Assembly (NCBI RefSeq): GCF_001425945.1
Contig: NZ_LMEB01000006.1
Span: forward strand, 408,518 to 472,517
DNA: 64,000 bases
Direction of reading: 5' to 3'
Source: Brevundimonas sp. Root1279
GTDB taxonomy: Bacteria > Pseudomonadota > Alphaproteobacteria > Caulobacterales > Caulobacteraceae
The translations under genes and the position numbers were made by a program. Under the pieces are notes generated by a model, which did no database searches, had not been told where the DNA came from, and saw only the letters and a program-made list of their open reading frames with translations. Of the stretch, positions 46,312 through 56,245 are shown in pieces (position 1 is the stretch's first letter; every line of letters begins with the position of its first letter).

Positions 46312-47565
46312 TCAGGCGAAAAGAGCGTAGCGGAAGGCGGCGCCGGCCGGAGCCGCCGTTTTCGGGCCGAGCACGGCGGTCGCCGCGAGACCGGCGGACA
46401 GGGTCACGGCGGCGGCGGCGCGCACGTCCTCGGCGGTCTGGGCCAGCACCCGGTCGGCCATGGTCTGCGAGCCGATCGGGGCGCCGAAGATCAGTACCTG
46501 GGCGGCCGCTCGACCGGCGCGCGCCGCCGGGCTTTCGTCCGACATCCAAAGGCCGGCGTTCAACACGGCCTTGGACCGCGACAGCTCGACGTCGGTCGGG
46601 CCGTGCTCGGCCAGGGCCTTCAGTTCAGCGGCGCAGACCTTGGCCAGCTCGACCGAGCGATCGGCCGCGGCGCCGGCGTAGATGCCCAGCAGGCCCGCAT
46701 CCTCATACGGCTCGTGATAGGCGTCGATGGCGTAGGCCAGGCCGCGCGCTTCGCGGGCGCTCTGGAACAGCCGCGAAGCCATGCCGCCGCCGAGGATCTC
46801 GGTCATCAGCCGGGCGGCCGGATATGCCGGATCCACCGCGGACGGCGCGGGCAGGAGGAAGACCACATTGGCCTGCTCGATGCGGCGGGTGAGGGTCGCA
46901 TCGCCGCCGGTGAAGACAGGCGCCGCCGGGGCGTCCGCCGGGGTCGCCGCCTCGCCGCCGAACCAGCGCTCCGCCAGGGCCAGAAGCTCCGTCTCATCGA
47001 CCGCGCCCGAGGCCGATACGACCATGCGATCCGGCGAGTAGAGGCGCGCACGCCATTCGCCAATTCCCGCTCGCTTGATCGGCTTCAGGCTGGCCACCGA
47101 ACCGAGGATCGGGCGGCCCAGCGGCTGATCGCCATAGGCCCGGGTCTGGGCCATTTCGAAGACGTGGTCGTCGGGCGTGTCGAAGGCCTCGGCGATCTCC
47201 TGGGCGACGACATCCTTCTCGCGCTCGATCTCATCGGGATCGAGGGTCGGACGAAACACCAGGTCCGAGACCACCTGCATCGCCAGACCGAGCGATCCCT
47301 GCAGCGCCCGCACCTCGAAGCTGGTGCGCTCATAGCCCGTCGCCGCATTGAGCGAGCCGCCCTCGGCCTCGATACGCTCGACGATCTCGCGCGCGCTCAT
47401 CTCGCCGGCGCCCTTGAACACCAGGTGCTCGAGGCAATGAGACCAGCCCGAGCGGGACGCATCCTCCCACTTGGCCCCGCCGCGCACGGCGACGGTCAGG
47501 GCCAGCGTGCGCAGGCCCGGCATCGGATCGCAGACGACCCGCAGGCCGTTCGACAGGGTGTGCAA
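46312..47565 (-). CDS. M16-family zinc peptidase, non-ATG start
   Basis: A 417-residue processing-peptidase-like metalloprotease with the inverted zinc motif HCLEH and the downstream Glu region (VVAQEIAEAFDTPDDHVFEMA). The LSNGLRVV start matches the family. No ATG or GTG fits: the frame opens after TAG at 47598 and offers TTG at 47565 or CTG at 47577. The CTG has GAAGGAG five bases upstream and overlaps the SURF1 stop. It ends the cox cluster with the GNAT gene. Confidence 0.87.
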   Translation of the reverse strand: MHTLSNGLRVVCDPMPGLRTLALTVAVRGGAKWEDASRSGWSHCLEHLVFKGAGEMSAREIVERIEAEGGSLNAATGYERTSFEVRALQGSLGLAMQVVSDLVFRPTLDPDEIEREKDVVAQEIAEAFDTPDDHVFEMAQTRAYGDQPLGRPILGSVASLKPIKRAGIGEWRARLYSPDRMVVSASGAVDETELLALAERWFGGEAATPADAPAAPVFTGGDATLTRRIEQANVVFLLPAPSAVDPAYPAARLMTEILGGGMASRLFQSAREARGLAYAIDAYHEPYEDAGLLGIYAGAAADRSVELAKVCAAELKALAEHGPTDVELSRSKAVLNAGLWMSDESPAARAGRAAAQVLIFGAPIGSQTMADRVLAQTAEDVRAAAAVTLSAGLAATAVLGPKTAAPAGAAFRYALFA

Positions 47566-47573
47566 GCGGGCGG

Positions 47574-48329
47574 TCAGAGGGGCTCCTTCGTCGTCCTATT
47601 GCCCCGCTCGCTTGGCGTGGCTGATTGAGGGCTGAGCTTTCGGCGCAGCAGGGCGATGTAGAAGGCGATCAGGGCCAGCGCCAGACCGAACCAGGTCAGG
47701 GCGTAGCCGAGGTGGTTGTTTGAAAAGGCCGCCGGCGGGGCGGACGGATGAAGGGCCTGCCACTCGGGATTGGAGGAGGTCAGGGCGAACAGGGTCCAGG
47801 GCGAGACCTCGCCGACCTGCAGGGCCTCGGCCATCGCGGCCGAGTCGCGGGCGTAGAAGCGTCCCTGCTGCGGCGGGGGTGCCATGGCGCCCGGCGGGGG
47901 AGTCTGCCGGAGCTCTACGGCGACCGTCATCGGGACCGTCGACGACGCCACGGGCGGCCGGGCCGAAATCTCGTCCGCGACAAAGCCCCGGTCGACCAGG
48001 AAGGCGCGCTCCTGCCCGGCCGGCCGGCAGGCGGAGATGAGGCGCACGCCGGCCTGGCCGTCGTGGATCGACTGCAACTCGACATAGGGCGCCGAGGCCA
48101 GGCCCGGGCAGTCGATGGACGCCTTGCGGAACTCCGGCGAGCCCGAGGCCAGAACGGTCGCCAGGGGCGCGGGCGGCCGGGCGACGGCGGTCTCCGCCTG
48201 GGTGATCAGGCCTTGCTTCCAGTGCAGCCGCTGAACCTGCCAGACGCCGAGCGACAGCAGCAGGGCGAGCGCGAGGGCCGCGACGACGGTCAGTCCCCAC
48301 GGGAAACGACGGCGAGCGGCCTCAGTCAT
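47574..48329 (-). CDS. SURF1 family cytochrome oxidase assembly protein
   Basis: A 251-residue inner-membrane protein with one helix at each end (TVVAALALALLLSLGVWQVQ and YALTWFGLALALIAFYIA) and a periplasmic centre (VDRGFVAD-type motif; LGYALTWFGLAL). SURF1 delivers or stabilises haem a in subunit I of aa3 oxidase. It overlaps the DUF983 gene start by 8 bp. Confidence 0.93.
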   Translation of the reverse strand: MTEAARRRFPWGLTVVAALALALLLSLGVWQVQRLHWKQGLITQAETAVARPPAPLATVLASGSPEFRKASIDCPGLASAPYVELQSIHDGQAGVRLISACRPAGQERAFLVDRGFVADEISARPPVASSTVPMTVAVELRQTPPPGAMAPPPQQGRFYARDSAAMAEALQVGEVSPWTLFALTSSNPEWQALHPSAPPAAFSNNHLGYALTWFGLALALIAFYIALLRRKLSPQSATPSERGNRTTKEPL

Positions 48330-48696
48330 GGCTGGTCCGGTTGCGCATCTGCAGGGCTATCATGACCCCCTTGCCCGGCCGCATCAGGCCGATCGACAGG
48401 GTCGCGACCAGCGGCAGGGCGATGAGCAGCAGAAGCCAGATCGGCGGATCGTAGGCGATCATCACGAACAGGGCGCTGAACACCACGATCCCGCCGGCGA
48501 TCTGCATGATGAAGATGGCCGCCCCGTCGCCGGTGTTCAGGCGGCTGAAGTCGAAACCGCAGGCGGCGCAGCGGTCGACCACCTTGAGAAAGCCCTCGAA
48601 CAGCGGCCCCTGCCCGCAATGGGGGCAGCGGCAAAGCAGACCGGCGCGGATCGGGTCGATCCGCGCCGGTGCAGCGTCTTTGAGTTCAGAGGACAT
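48322..48696 (-). CDS. DUF983 family protein
   Basis: A 124-residue protein with an N-terminal zinc-ribbon-like CPHCGQG and CAACGFDF and two membrane helices after. It is conserved between ctaE and surf1 in alphaproteobacteria, which implies a role in oxidase assembly, but the mechanism is unknown. Confidence 0.9.
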   Translation of the reverse strand: MSSELKDAAPARIDPIRAGLLCRCPHCGQGPLFEGFLKVVDRCAACGFDFSRLNTGDGAAIFIMQIAGGIVVFSALFVMIAYDPPIWLLLLIALPLVATLSIGLMRPGKGVMIALQMRNRTSHD

Positions 48697-48702
48697 TCGT
48701 CA

Positions 48703-48720
48703 CCCCGGCGAAGGCCGGGG
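48703..48720. other. Short CCCCGGC/GCCGGGG hairpin
   Basis: A 7-bp stem with a GAAG loop fills the gap between ctaE and the DUF983 gene. The sequence resembles short dispersed GTCACCCCGGC repeats in this group; it could modulate messenger stability. Confidence 0.4.
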
Positions 48721-49629
48721 TCACCCGAAGGTGACGTAGACGAAGGCGAACAGGAACAGCCAGACCACGTCCACGAAATGCCAGTACCAGGCGGCCGCCT
48801 CGAAGCCGAAATGCTTCTGCGGGGTCATGCCGCCGCCCATGATGCGGAGCAGGCAGACGATCAGGAAGATGGTGCCGACGAGGACGTGGAAACCGTGGAA
48901 GCCGGTCGCCATGAAGAAGATCGAGCCGTACAGGCCGGAGTTGGCCGCCGCTTCGTTGAAGAAGAGGTGCTCGTGGATGATGTGCTGGTACTCGTAGGCC
49001 TGCACCGCGGTGAACAGGATGCCGAGCGCGACGGTGATGGCCAGGCCGATCTTGGTCGCCTTGCGGTCGCCGTTGGCCAGGGCGTGGTGAGCCCAGGTGA
49101 CGGTCGTGCCCGAGAGCAGCAGGATGATGGTGTTCAGCAGCGGCAGCTGCCAGGCGTCCAGGACCTCGACGCCCTTCGGCGGCCAGGTCGACCAGGCGGC
49201 GGCGGTGTCGGCCCAGGAGGCGACCTGCGGGATGTGAGCGCGCGCTTCATTGAAGATCGCCATCTCGAAGAACATCCAGAAGAAGGCGGCGAAGAACATC
49301 ACTTCCGAAGCGATGAACAGGATCATGCCGTAGCGCAGGCCGATCGAGACGACCGGGGTATGGTCGCCCGCCTTGGCTTCCTTGATGACGTCCGACCACC
49401 AGCCGAACATCGAGACCAGCACGCCGGCCAGACCGGCGAAGAACAGGGCCATCTTGCCTTCCGACAGCAGGGCCGAGGCGACCGGGCCGGAATCAGCCGG
49501 AACCAGGCCCTTCATCCACACCACGGCGCCGATCAGCATGATCGTCGCCGCGATCGACGAAACCAGCGGCCAGGGGCTTGGATTCACCAGGTGGTAGTCG
49601 TGGTGCGGGGTCGCGTGGGCGTCGGCCAT
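48721..49629 (-). CDS. ctaE: Cytochrome c oxidase subunit III
   Basis: A 302-residue integral membrane subunit of aa3 oxidase with seven predicted helices. YHLVNPSPWP starts it, SEVMFFAAFFWMFFE is the conserved helix with Glu residues, and TGFHGFHVLVGTIFLIVCL and AAWYWHFVDVVWLFLF close it. It is in a cox operon running ctaC-ctaD-ctaB-coxF-ctaG-ctaE. Confidence 0.95.
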   Translation of the reverse strand: MADAHATPHHDYHLVNPSPWPLVSSIAATIMLIGAVVWMKGLVPADSGPVASALLSEGKMALFFAGLAGVLVSMFGWWSDVIKEAKAGDHTPVVSIGLRYGMILFIASEVMFFAAFFWMFFEMAIFNEARAHIPQVASWADTAAAWSTWPPKGVEVLDAWQLPLLNTIILLLSGTTVTWAHHALANGDRKATKIGLAITVALGILFTAVQAYEYQHIIHEHLFFNEAAANSGLYGSIFFMATGFHGFHVLVGTIFLIVCLLRIMGGGMTPQKHFGFEAAAWYWHFVDVVWLFLFAFVYVTFG

Positions 49630-49680
49630 CTAGGTCTCTTGGAACGGTCGAGAGTCGTTGGGTGGAGGCTATAGCGTCCG

Positions 49681-50244
49681 CTATCCGGCGGCGCCAGTGG
49701 GTGCGGCAGCGTTTGGGGCCTCTTCGAAGCCCTTGGTCGGATAGAAGGTGTAGCTGAGGGTGATTTCGCGCACGCCGTTGGCCTCGCGATCGGTCGCGAT
49801 CTCGGGGGCGACGAAGTACTGCACGGGGAATTTCATGGTGGCGCCGGGCTGGATCACCTGACCCTCGAAACAGAAGCACTGCAGCTTCTGGAAGTACGGT
49901 CCGGCGCGCTCGGGCACGACGTTGTAGGCGGCCGTGGCGTGAATCGGATGGTCCGAGGTGTTGGTCACGTCGAAATAGGCCATGCCCGTCTCGCCGATCC
50001 GCACCCGCTGGCTGATCTGCTCGGCCTTGAAGACCATCGGCAGGCCGCGGACATTGGTGTCGAACCGGATCAGCACCGTCTCATCGAGGATGGTGTCCGG
50101 GGCCTTCTCGGCCTTCTTCACCGTGCCGTCGAAACCGGTCACCTGGCAGAACAGGCGATAGAGCGGCACGGCGGCGAAGGCGGCGCCGGTCATGGCCATG
50201 ACGCCGAATGCGCAGGCGATCGCGATCAGATTCTTGCGGTTCAC
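49681..50244 (-). CDS. ctaG: Copper chaperone for cytochrome oxidase (Cox11/CtaG)
   Basis: A 187-residue periplasmic copper-transfer protein anchored by one helix (IACAFGVMAMTGAAFAAVPL). It inserts CuB into subunit I. The copper-binding CFCFEGQ motif is intact and the LYRLFCQVTGFDG region carries the other conserved Cys. It starts with GTG at 50244. Confidence 0.94.
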   Translation of the reverse strand: MNRKNLIAIACAFGVMAMTGAAFAAVPLYRLFCQVTGFDGTVKKAEKAPDTILDETVLIRFDTNVRGLPMVFKAEQISQRVRIGETGMAYFDVTNTSDHPIHATAAYNVVPERAGPYFQKLQCFCFEGQVIQPGATMKFPVQYFVAPEIATDREANGVREITLSYTFYPTKGFEEAPNAAAPTGAAG

Positions 50245-50254
50245 GGCGCCGGCC

Positions 50255-50431
50255 TCAGTTCGCGTAGCCGACCGGTTGGCCCGCGGCCATGGCGGCCTCG
50301 CGGGCGTCGAGGTTGCGCTTGAGGTTCAGCACGGTGACGCCGAACACCAGGATGATGAACACCACCAGAGCGCCGGCGATGGCCAGGTTGCGCTTCTTGC
50401 GGGCGGCGAGTTCTTCGGGGGTCAGGCGCAT
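50255..50431 (-). CDS. Small CoxF-like membrane protein
   Basis: A 58-residue protein starting MRLTPEELAARKKRNLAIAG with a single membrane helix (ALVVFIILVFGVTVLNL) and a short tail. The tiny gene between ctaB and ctaG is a regular part of alphaproteobacterial cox operons, sometimes called coxF; its exact role is not established. It lies 10 bp before ctaG and 3 bp after ctaB. Confidence 0.8.
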   Translation of the reverse strand: MRLTPEELAARKKRNLAIAGALVVFIILVFGVTVLNLKRNLDAREAAMAAGQPVGYAN

Positions 50432-50434
50432 GGG

Positions 50435-51403
50435 TTACAGGCTCACGGACGACGTCACGCTCTCGACCAGCAGGGCCGCGAACAGCGCCATCAGATAGAG
50501 GATGGAGAAGGCGAACAGGTTGCGCGCCGGTTTGGCCTCCGCGCGCACGTCATACAATGCGGCCTCTCGCCCCACGGCCTCGGCCTTGTCCGGCTGGTCG
50601 CCGGCGCGCGAGCGCCACAGGCGGAGGGCCAGCCACAGGAAGCCGAGCCCGCCCACGATCGAGACGCCCAGATAGATCGGGCCGCCCAGACCGGTGAAGC
50701 CCGGCGCGATCGCCGCCGGCACGAACACCAGGGTGTAGAGCAGGATCTGCAGGCGGGTGCTCTTGGCCCCGCGCGCCACGGGCATCATCGGGATGCCCGC
50801 CTTGGCGTAGTCGCCGGCCGAATACAGGGCCAGGGCCCAGCTGTGCGGCGGCGTCCAAAGGAAGATGATCAGGAACAGCAGCCAGGCCTGCCATGGCGCC
50901 TGGCCGGTCGCGGCGGCCCAGCCGATCACCGGCGGGAAGGCCCCCGCGGCGCCGCCGATGACGATGTTCTGGGGCGTCCGGCGCTTCAGCAGCAGGGTGT
51001 AGAAGACGGCGTAGTAGAGGATGGTCATCAGCAGCAGGCCGCCGGCCAGCCAGTTGGTCGCCATGCCGAGCAGCATCACCGAGAAGATCGACAGGATGAC
51101 GCCGAAGGCCATGGCGTCGTTCTTCTTCACCCGGCCTGCGGCCACCGGCCGGCCGCGCGTGCGCCGCATCAGGGCGTCGGTGTCGCCCTCCAGCGCCATG
51201 TTCAGCGCCCCCGCCGCGCCTGCGCCGACGGCGATGCACAGGATCGCGATGGCGGCGGAGATCCAGTCGAGGTCGCCGCGTGCGACCACCAGGCCGGTGA
51301 CGGCGGTGAAGATCACCAGCGACATCACGCGCGGCTTCAACAGCTGGAAGAAGTCCTCCGGCTGGGCGAGCGATACGGCGGGCGGGGCGGCGGGTTCGGT
51401 CAT
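50435..51403 (-). CDS. ctaB: Protohaem IX farnesyltransferase (haem O synthase)
   Basis: A 322-residue membrane prenyltransferase making haem O from haem B, a precursor of haem a. It has the aspartate-rich NMALEGDTDALMRRTRGRP motif and about eight helices. It is separated from ctaD by 114 bp that carry a strong stem-loop. Confidence 0.95.
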   Translation of the reverse strand: MTEPAAPPAVSLAQPEDFFQLLKPRVMSLVIFTAVTGLVVARGDLDWISAAIAILCIAVGAGAAGALNMALEGDTDALMRRTRGRPVAAGRVKKNDAMAFGVILSIFSVMLLGMATNWLAGGLLLMTILYYAVFYTLLLKRRTPQNIVIGGAAGAFPPVIGWAAATGQAPWQAWLLFLIIFLWTPPHSWALALYSAGDYAKAGIPMMPVARGAKSTRLQILLYTLVFVPAAIAPGFTGLGGPIYLGVSIVGGLGFLWLALRLWRSRAGDQPDKAEAVGREAALYDVRAEAKPARNLFAFSILYLMALFAALLVESVTSSVSL

Positions 51404-51457
51404 GGGTCTCTTGCGCTCGGGTGGCGCGACGCGCGTTAGCGCCTGAAAAAGGCCGAA

Positions 51458-51485
51458 GGCCGCCCTTTCGTTCGAAAGAGCGGCC
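51458..51485 (-). terminator. Stem-loop between ctaD and ctaB
   Basis: Arms GGCCGC-C-CTTTC and GAAAG-A-GCGGCC pair with one mismatch around GTTC. It comes just after the ctaD stop and 55 bp before ctaB. There is no T tract; partial termination or RNA processing would lower ctaB relative to the oxidase subunits. Confidence 0.6.
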
Positions 51486-51517
51486 CCCGTAGGTCGTTCC
51501 GGCCGGAGCCGGTCGTC

Positions 51518-53212
<1,695 letters not shown>

Positions 53213-54238
53213 TTACTGGGCGGCCGGAGCGGCGGCGGGCGCGGCCGGCGCGGCGGCGCCGGTCGGCTGGGCGGTCGGGGTGGTGGCTTCCTGGGCCGTC
53301 GGGATGGCGTTGGCGCCTTGCGAGACGGTCAGGGCGCCCGTGGTGCCGGCGGCGACCTGGGCGGCGGTGCCGCCCGGAGCCTGTTCCGGAGTCTTCGGCG
53401 TCATCGAGCCGCCCTTGGAGGCGACCCAGGCTTCGAACTGGGCCTTGGAGACGACGTTGATCTGGATCGGCATGAAGGCGTGGTCGACGCCGCACAGTTC
53501 CGAGCACTGGCCGTAGAAGGTGCCGACGCGGTCGGCGCGGAACCAGGTCTCGTTGACGCGGCCCGGGACGGCGTCGGTCTTCAGACCGAAGGCCGGCAGG
53601 GCGACGGCGTGGATGACGTCGGTGGCGGTGACCAGCAGGCGGACGTTGGTGCCGACCGGAACGACCATCGGCTCGTCAGCGGCCAGACGATACAGGCTCG
53701 TCGGCATGCCGCGCGAGGCGACCTCGTCTTCCGGCAGCATGTTCGAGATGTACTCGCCGATGCCCTGGTCCGGATATTCGTAGGCCCAGTTCCACTGGTT
53801 GCCGGTGACCTTAACCGTCAGGCCGGGCTCCGGCATGTCGTGGTAGGCGAACAGCAGGCGGAACGAGAACAGCGAGATGAAGACCAGGATCAGGACCGGC
53901 AGGACCGTCCAGATGATCTCGATCAGGGTGTTGTGGCTCCACTTGGCCGGAACCGGGTTGGCCTTCTTGTTGTAGCGGATGCAGATCCACACGATCAGGC
54001 CGAGCACCAGCAGGGTGATCGCCGTGATGATCGGCATCAGGATCAGGTCGTGGAAATGGTGCGCCTGCTCCTTGAGCGGCGAAGCCGCCGGCTGCAGGCC
54101 GAGGCCGCCCGGCGTGGGCTGACCCATCAGGTCCTGCGCCGCGACCGGCGCGGCGAAAAGAGCCAGGGCCAGGGCGGTCATGCCGCCGCCGATCAGACCC
54201 CGGGCCCGCGTGCCCATCCCCATGCGAGACATCCTCAT
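53213..54238 (-). CDS. ctaC: Cytochrome c oxidase subunit II
   Basis: A 341-residue subunit with a signal peptide (MTALALALFAAPVAA, cleavage near AQD), two membrane helices and a periplasmic CuA domain with the ligand motif CSELCGVDHAFMPI. The last 65 residues are an Ala/Thr/Pro-rich tail longer than in typical subunit II. The start is ATG 54238; nearby ATGs at 54232 and 54223 are possible. It leads the cox operon. Confidence 0.93.
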   Translation of the reverse strand: MRMSRMGMGTRARGLIGGGMTALALALFAAPVAAQDLMGQPTPGGLGLQPAASPLKEQAHHFHDLILMPIITAITLLVLGLIVWICIRYNKKANPVPAKWSHNTLIEIIWTVLPVLILVFISLFSFRLLFAYHDMPEPGLTVKVTGNQWNWAYEYPDQGIGEYISNMLPEDEVASRGMPTSLYRLAADEPMVVPVGTNVRLLVTATDVIHAVALPAFGLKTDAVPGRVNETWFRADRVGTFYGQCSELCGVDHAFMPIQINVVSKAQFEAWVASKGGSMTPKTPEQAPGGTAAQVAAGTTGALTVSQGANAIPTAQEATTPTAQPTGAAAPAAPAAAPAAQ

Positions 54239-54411
54239 TAAATTCGTTTCGTCGCAATCGTTTGCGAGTGGATCGCAAACAACCGCCGGAGCGCGCTGCC
54301 CGCGGCGGTACTTCGCGGGGGTCCATATCGCCCCCTCCCGCGCTTGCCAAGCGATAGGACGCAACCGCGACGTTCGGGCGCCGGATTAAATCGCATTCAT
54401 GTTTCGCCAGC

Positions 54412-54440
54412 TACCTTGTAGCGCAAGATACCTTGCGATA
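54412..54440. promoter_or_regulatory. Candidate PadR operator
   Basis: TACCTTG-TAGCG-CAAGATA is an imperfect inverted repeat (one mismatch), and a second TACCTTG begins at 54429 followed by CGATATC. The cluster lies 30-60 bp before the padR start and between the divergent ctaC and padR genes, so autorepression is plausible. Confidence 0.5.
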
Positions 54441-54468
54441 TCCCATCTCCATCACAGGAGACGCCGAG

Positions 54469-54840
54469 GTGCCTGAAACCATTGAAATCCAACTCAAGAA
54501 GGGAGTGCTCACATTGTGTGTGCTGGCCCTTCTGAACCGGCGCGACAGCTACGCCTACGAGATCGCTTCGACACTTTCCGACGCGATCGACATGGGCGAG
54601 GGGACGATCTACCCGCTGATGCGCCGCATGCAGTCTGACGGGCAGGTCGAGACCTATCTGGTCGAATCGACGGCCGGACCGTCCCGCAAATATTACCGCC
54701 TGACCGACGGGGGCCGCCGCGCCCTGGAGACCCAGACCGCCGAATGGCGCGCCTTCGTCACCGCCGTCGAAGGCGTCATGACCGCCGAGGCGCCCGCAGA
54801 GCCGGCCGCCGTCGCTACTGAAAGGGGAGCCGAACAATGA
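54469..54840 (+). CDS. PadR-family transcriptional regulator
   Basis: A 123-residue PadR repressor with a winged helix: LKKGVLTLCVLALLNR, SYAYEIASTL, EGTIYPLMRRMQSDGQ and SRKYYRLTDGGR. The GTG at 54469 is favoured, with AGGAGA upstream; an ATG at 54433 is possible. Its end overlaps the HAAS-domain gene by ATGA, giving translational coupling. PadR-HAAS-GIN sets are usually autoregulated and respond to envelope or drug stress. Confidence 0.9.
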   Translation: MPETIEIQLKKGVLTLCVLALLNRRDSYAYEIASTLSDAIDMGEGTIYPLMRRMQSDGQVETYLVESTAGPSRKYYRLTDGGRRALETQTAEWRAFVTAVEGVMTAEAPAEPAAVATERGAEQ

Positions 54841-55409
54841 CCCGCGCCGAATTCATGGCCCGGCTGAAACAGGGCCTCATCGGCCTGCCGATGACGACCG
54901 CCGCCGAGATCGCCGCCGACTACGAGGCGCATTTCGACGAAGGCGTGGAGGCCGGCCGCACCGAGGCCGAGATCGCCGGCGCCCTTGGCGACCCCGGTCG
55001 CCTGGCCCGCGAACTGCGCGCCGAGGCCAGCGCCCGCCGCTGGACCCAGGAACAAAATCCGTCGGCCGCCGCCGGCGCCATCTTCGGCCTCATCGGCCTG
55101 GGCGCCATCGACATCCTGATCCTGCTGCCGATCGCCCTGCCGCTGTTCGGCACCGTCCTCGGCTTCCTGGTGGCCGGCATCGCCATCTTCTTCGCCGGCG
55201 GGATCATCCTCGTCGTCGGCCCGCTGATGGGCGCGCCGGGCGGCGTAGCGGCCGCCATCCTGATGGGCATCGGCTTCATGGGGCTGGGCCTGTTCATGAG
55301 CGGCCTGATGGCCGTCCTGACCAAGTGGCTGATCGACGCCACCGTCTGGTACGCCCGTCTCCACTATCGCGTGCTCAAGCCCGCGATCGACAACCAAGTT
55401 CAGGCCTGA
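54837..55409 (+). CDS. HAAS-domain (DUF1700-like) membrane protein
   Basis: A 190-residue protein with an N-terminal HAAS signalling helix bundle (EFMARLKQGL, then DYEAHFDEGVEAGRTEAEI and ALGDPGRLARELRAE), followed by three or four membrane helices. HAAS domains are typical partners of PadR regulators. It overlaps padR and precedes the GIN-domain gene by 13 bp. Confidence 0.88.
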   Translation: MTRAEFMARLKQGLIGLPMTTAAEIAADYEAHFDEGVEAGRTEAEIAGALGDPGRLARELRAEASARRWTQEQNPSAAAGAIFGLIGLGAIDILILLPIALPLFGTVLGFLVAGIAIFFAGGIILVVGPLMGAPGGVAAAILMGIGFMGLGLFMSGLMAVLTKWLIDATVWYARLHYRVLKPAIDNQVQA

Positions 55410-55422
55410 GGGAGGACCTGAC

Positions 55423-56199
55423 ATGATCCGCAATCTACTGGTCATCACCGGGGTCGGCTTCCTGCTCGCCCTTGTCGGTCTCGGCGGCGGCATGGCGCTC
55501 GTCCGGAACGACGTCCAACGCAACGACTGGACCTGGATCGTCGAGGACGGCGGCACGGGCGGCGACAGCATCCGCTTCGAGCGCGGCCGCAGCGATCCCG
55601 AGGCCACCCGCGACATCGCCTGGGGCGGCGGCGAGCGCCTGTCCATCGACCTCCCCGCCCAGGTCACCTACGTCCAGGGCACGACGCCGGGGGTGCACAT
55701 CACCGGGCCCAAGACCGTCATCGACCGCGTCCGCTTCCAGGACGGTCGCCTGACCCTCGACAGCGATAACGTCGGCGATCGTGGCTACATCCGCTGGAGC
55801 GGCCGGGGCATCCGCGCCTGGAGCGAGTACGACGACCTGCGCGTCGTGGTCACCGCCCCGAAGGTCACCACCTTCGACGTCGGTGATGACGGTCACCTGT
55901 CTATCCGCGACTACGACCAGCCGACCCTGACCCTGCGCCTCAACGGCGAGGGCGACGCCGACGCCCGCGGCGCGACCGAGCGTCTGGATCTCAAGGTGTA
56001 CGGCGACGGCGACGCCGACCTGCACCGCCTCGAGGTCACGGATGCGGTCATCGAATCCTCGGGCGACGGCGACACCCGCGCCGGACCGACCGGAAACGTC
56101 CAGATCGACATCACCGGCGACGGCGACGTCAACCTGTCCCGCCGCCCGGCCCAGCTGCGCCAGTCGACCAGCGGCTGGGGCGAGGTCGAGCAGGAATAG
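55423..56199 (+). CDS. Membrane-anchored GIN-domain (DUF2807-like) protein
   Basis: A 258-residue protein with an N-terminal membrane helix (LLVITGVGFLLALVGLGGGM) and an extracytoplasmic beta-solenoid of DUF2807/DUF4097 type, with many repeated strands such as RLNGEGDADARG, VYGDGDADLHR and ITGDGDVNLSR. Such adhesin-like domains are the output members of PadR-HAAS operons. No function is proved for the family. Confidence 0.85.
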   Translation: MIRNLLVITGVGFLLALVGLGGGMALVRNDVQRNDWTWIVEDGGTGGDSIRFERGRSDPEATRDIAWGGGERLSIDLPAQVTYVQGTTPGVHITGPKTVIDRVRFQDGRLTLDSDNVGDRGYIRWSGRGIRAWSEYDDLRVVVTAPKVTTFDVGDDGHLSIRDYDQPTLTLRLNGEGDADARGATERLDLKVYGDGDADLHRLEVTDAVIESSGDGDTRAGPTGNVQIDITGDGDVNLSRRPAQLRQSTSGWGEVEQE

Positions 56200-56245
56200 C
56201 GCCTGCGAAGGTGACGCGGGGACGGTCAGCGCCTATCTGGGCTCC

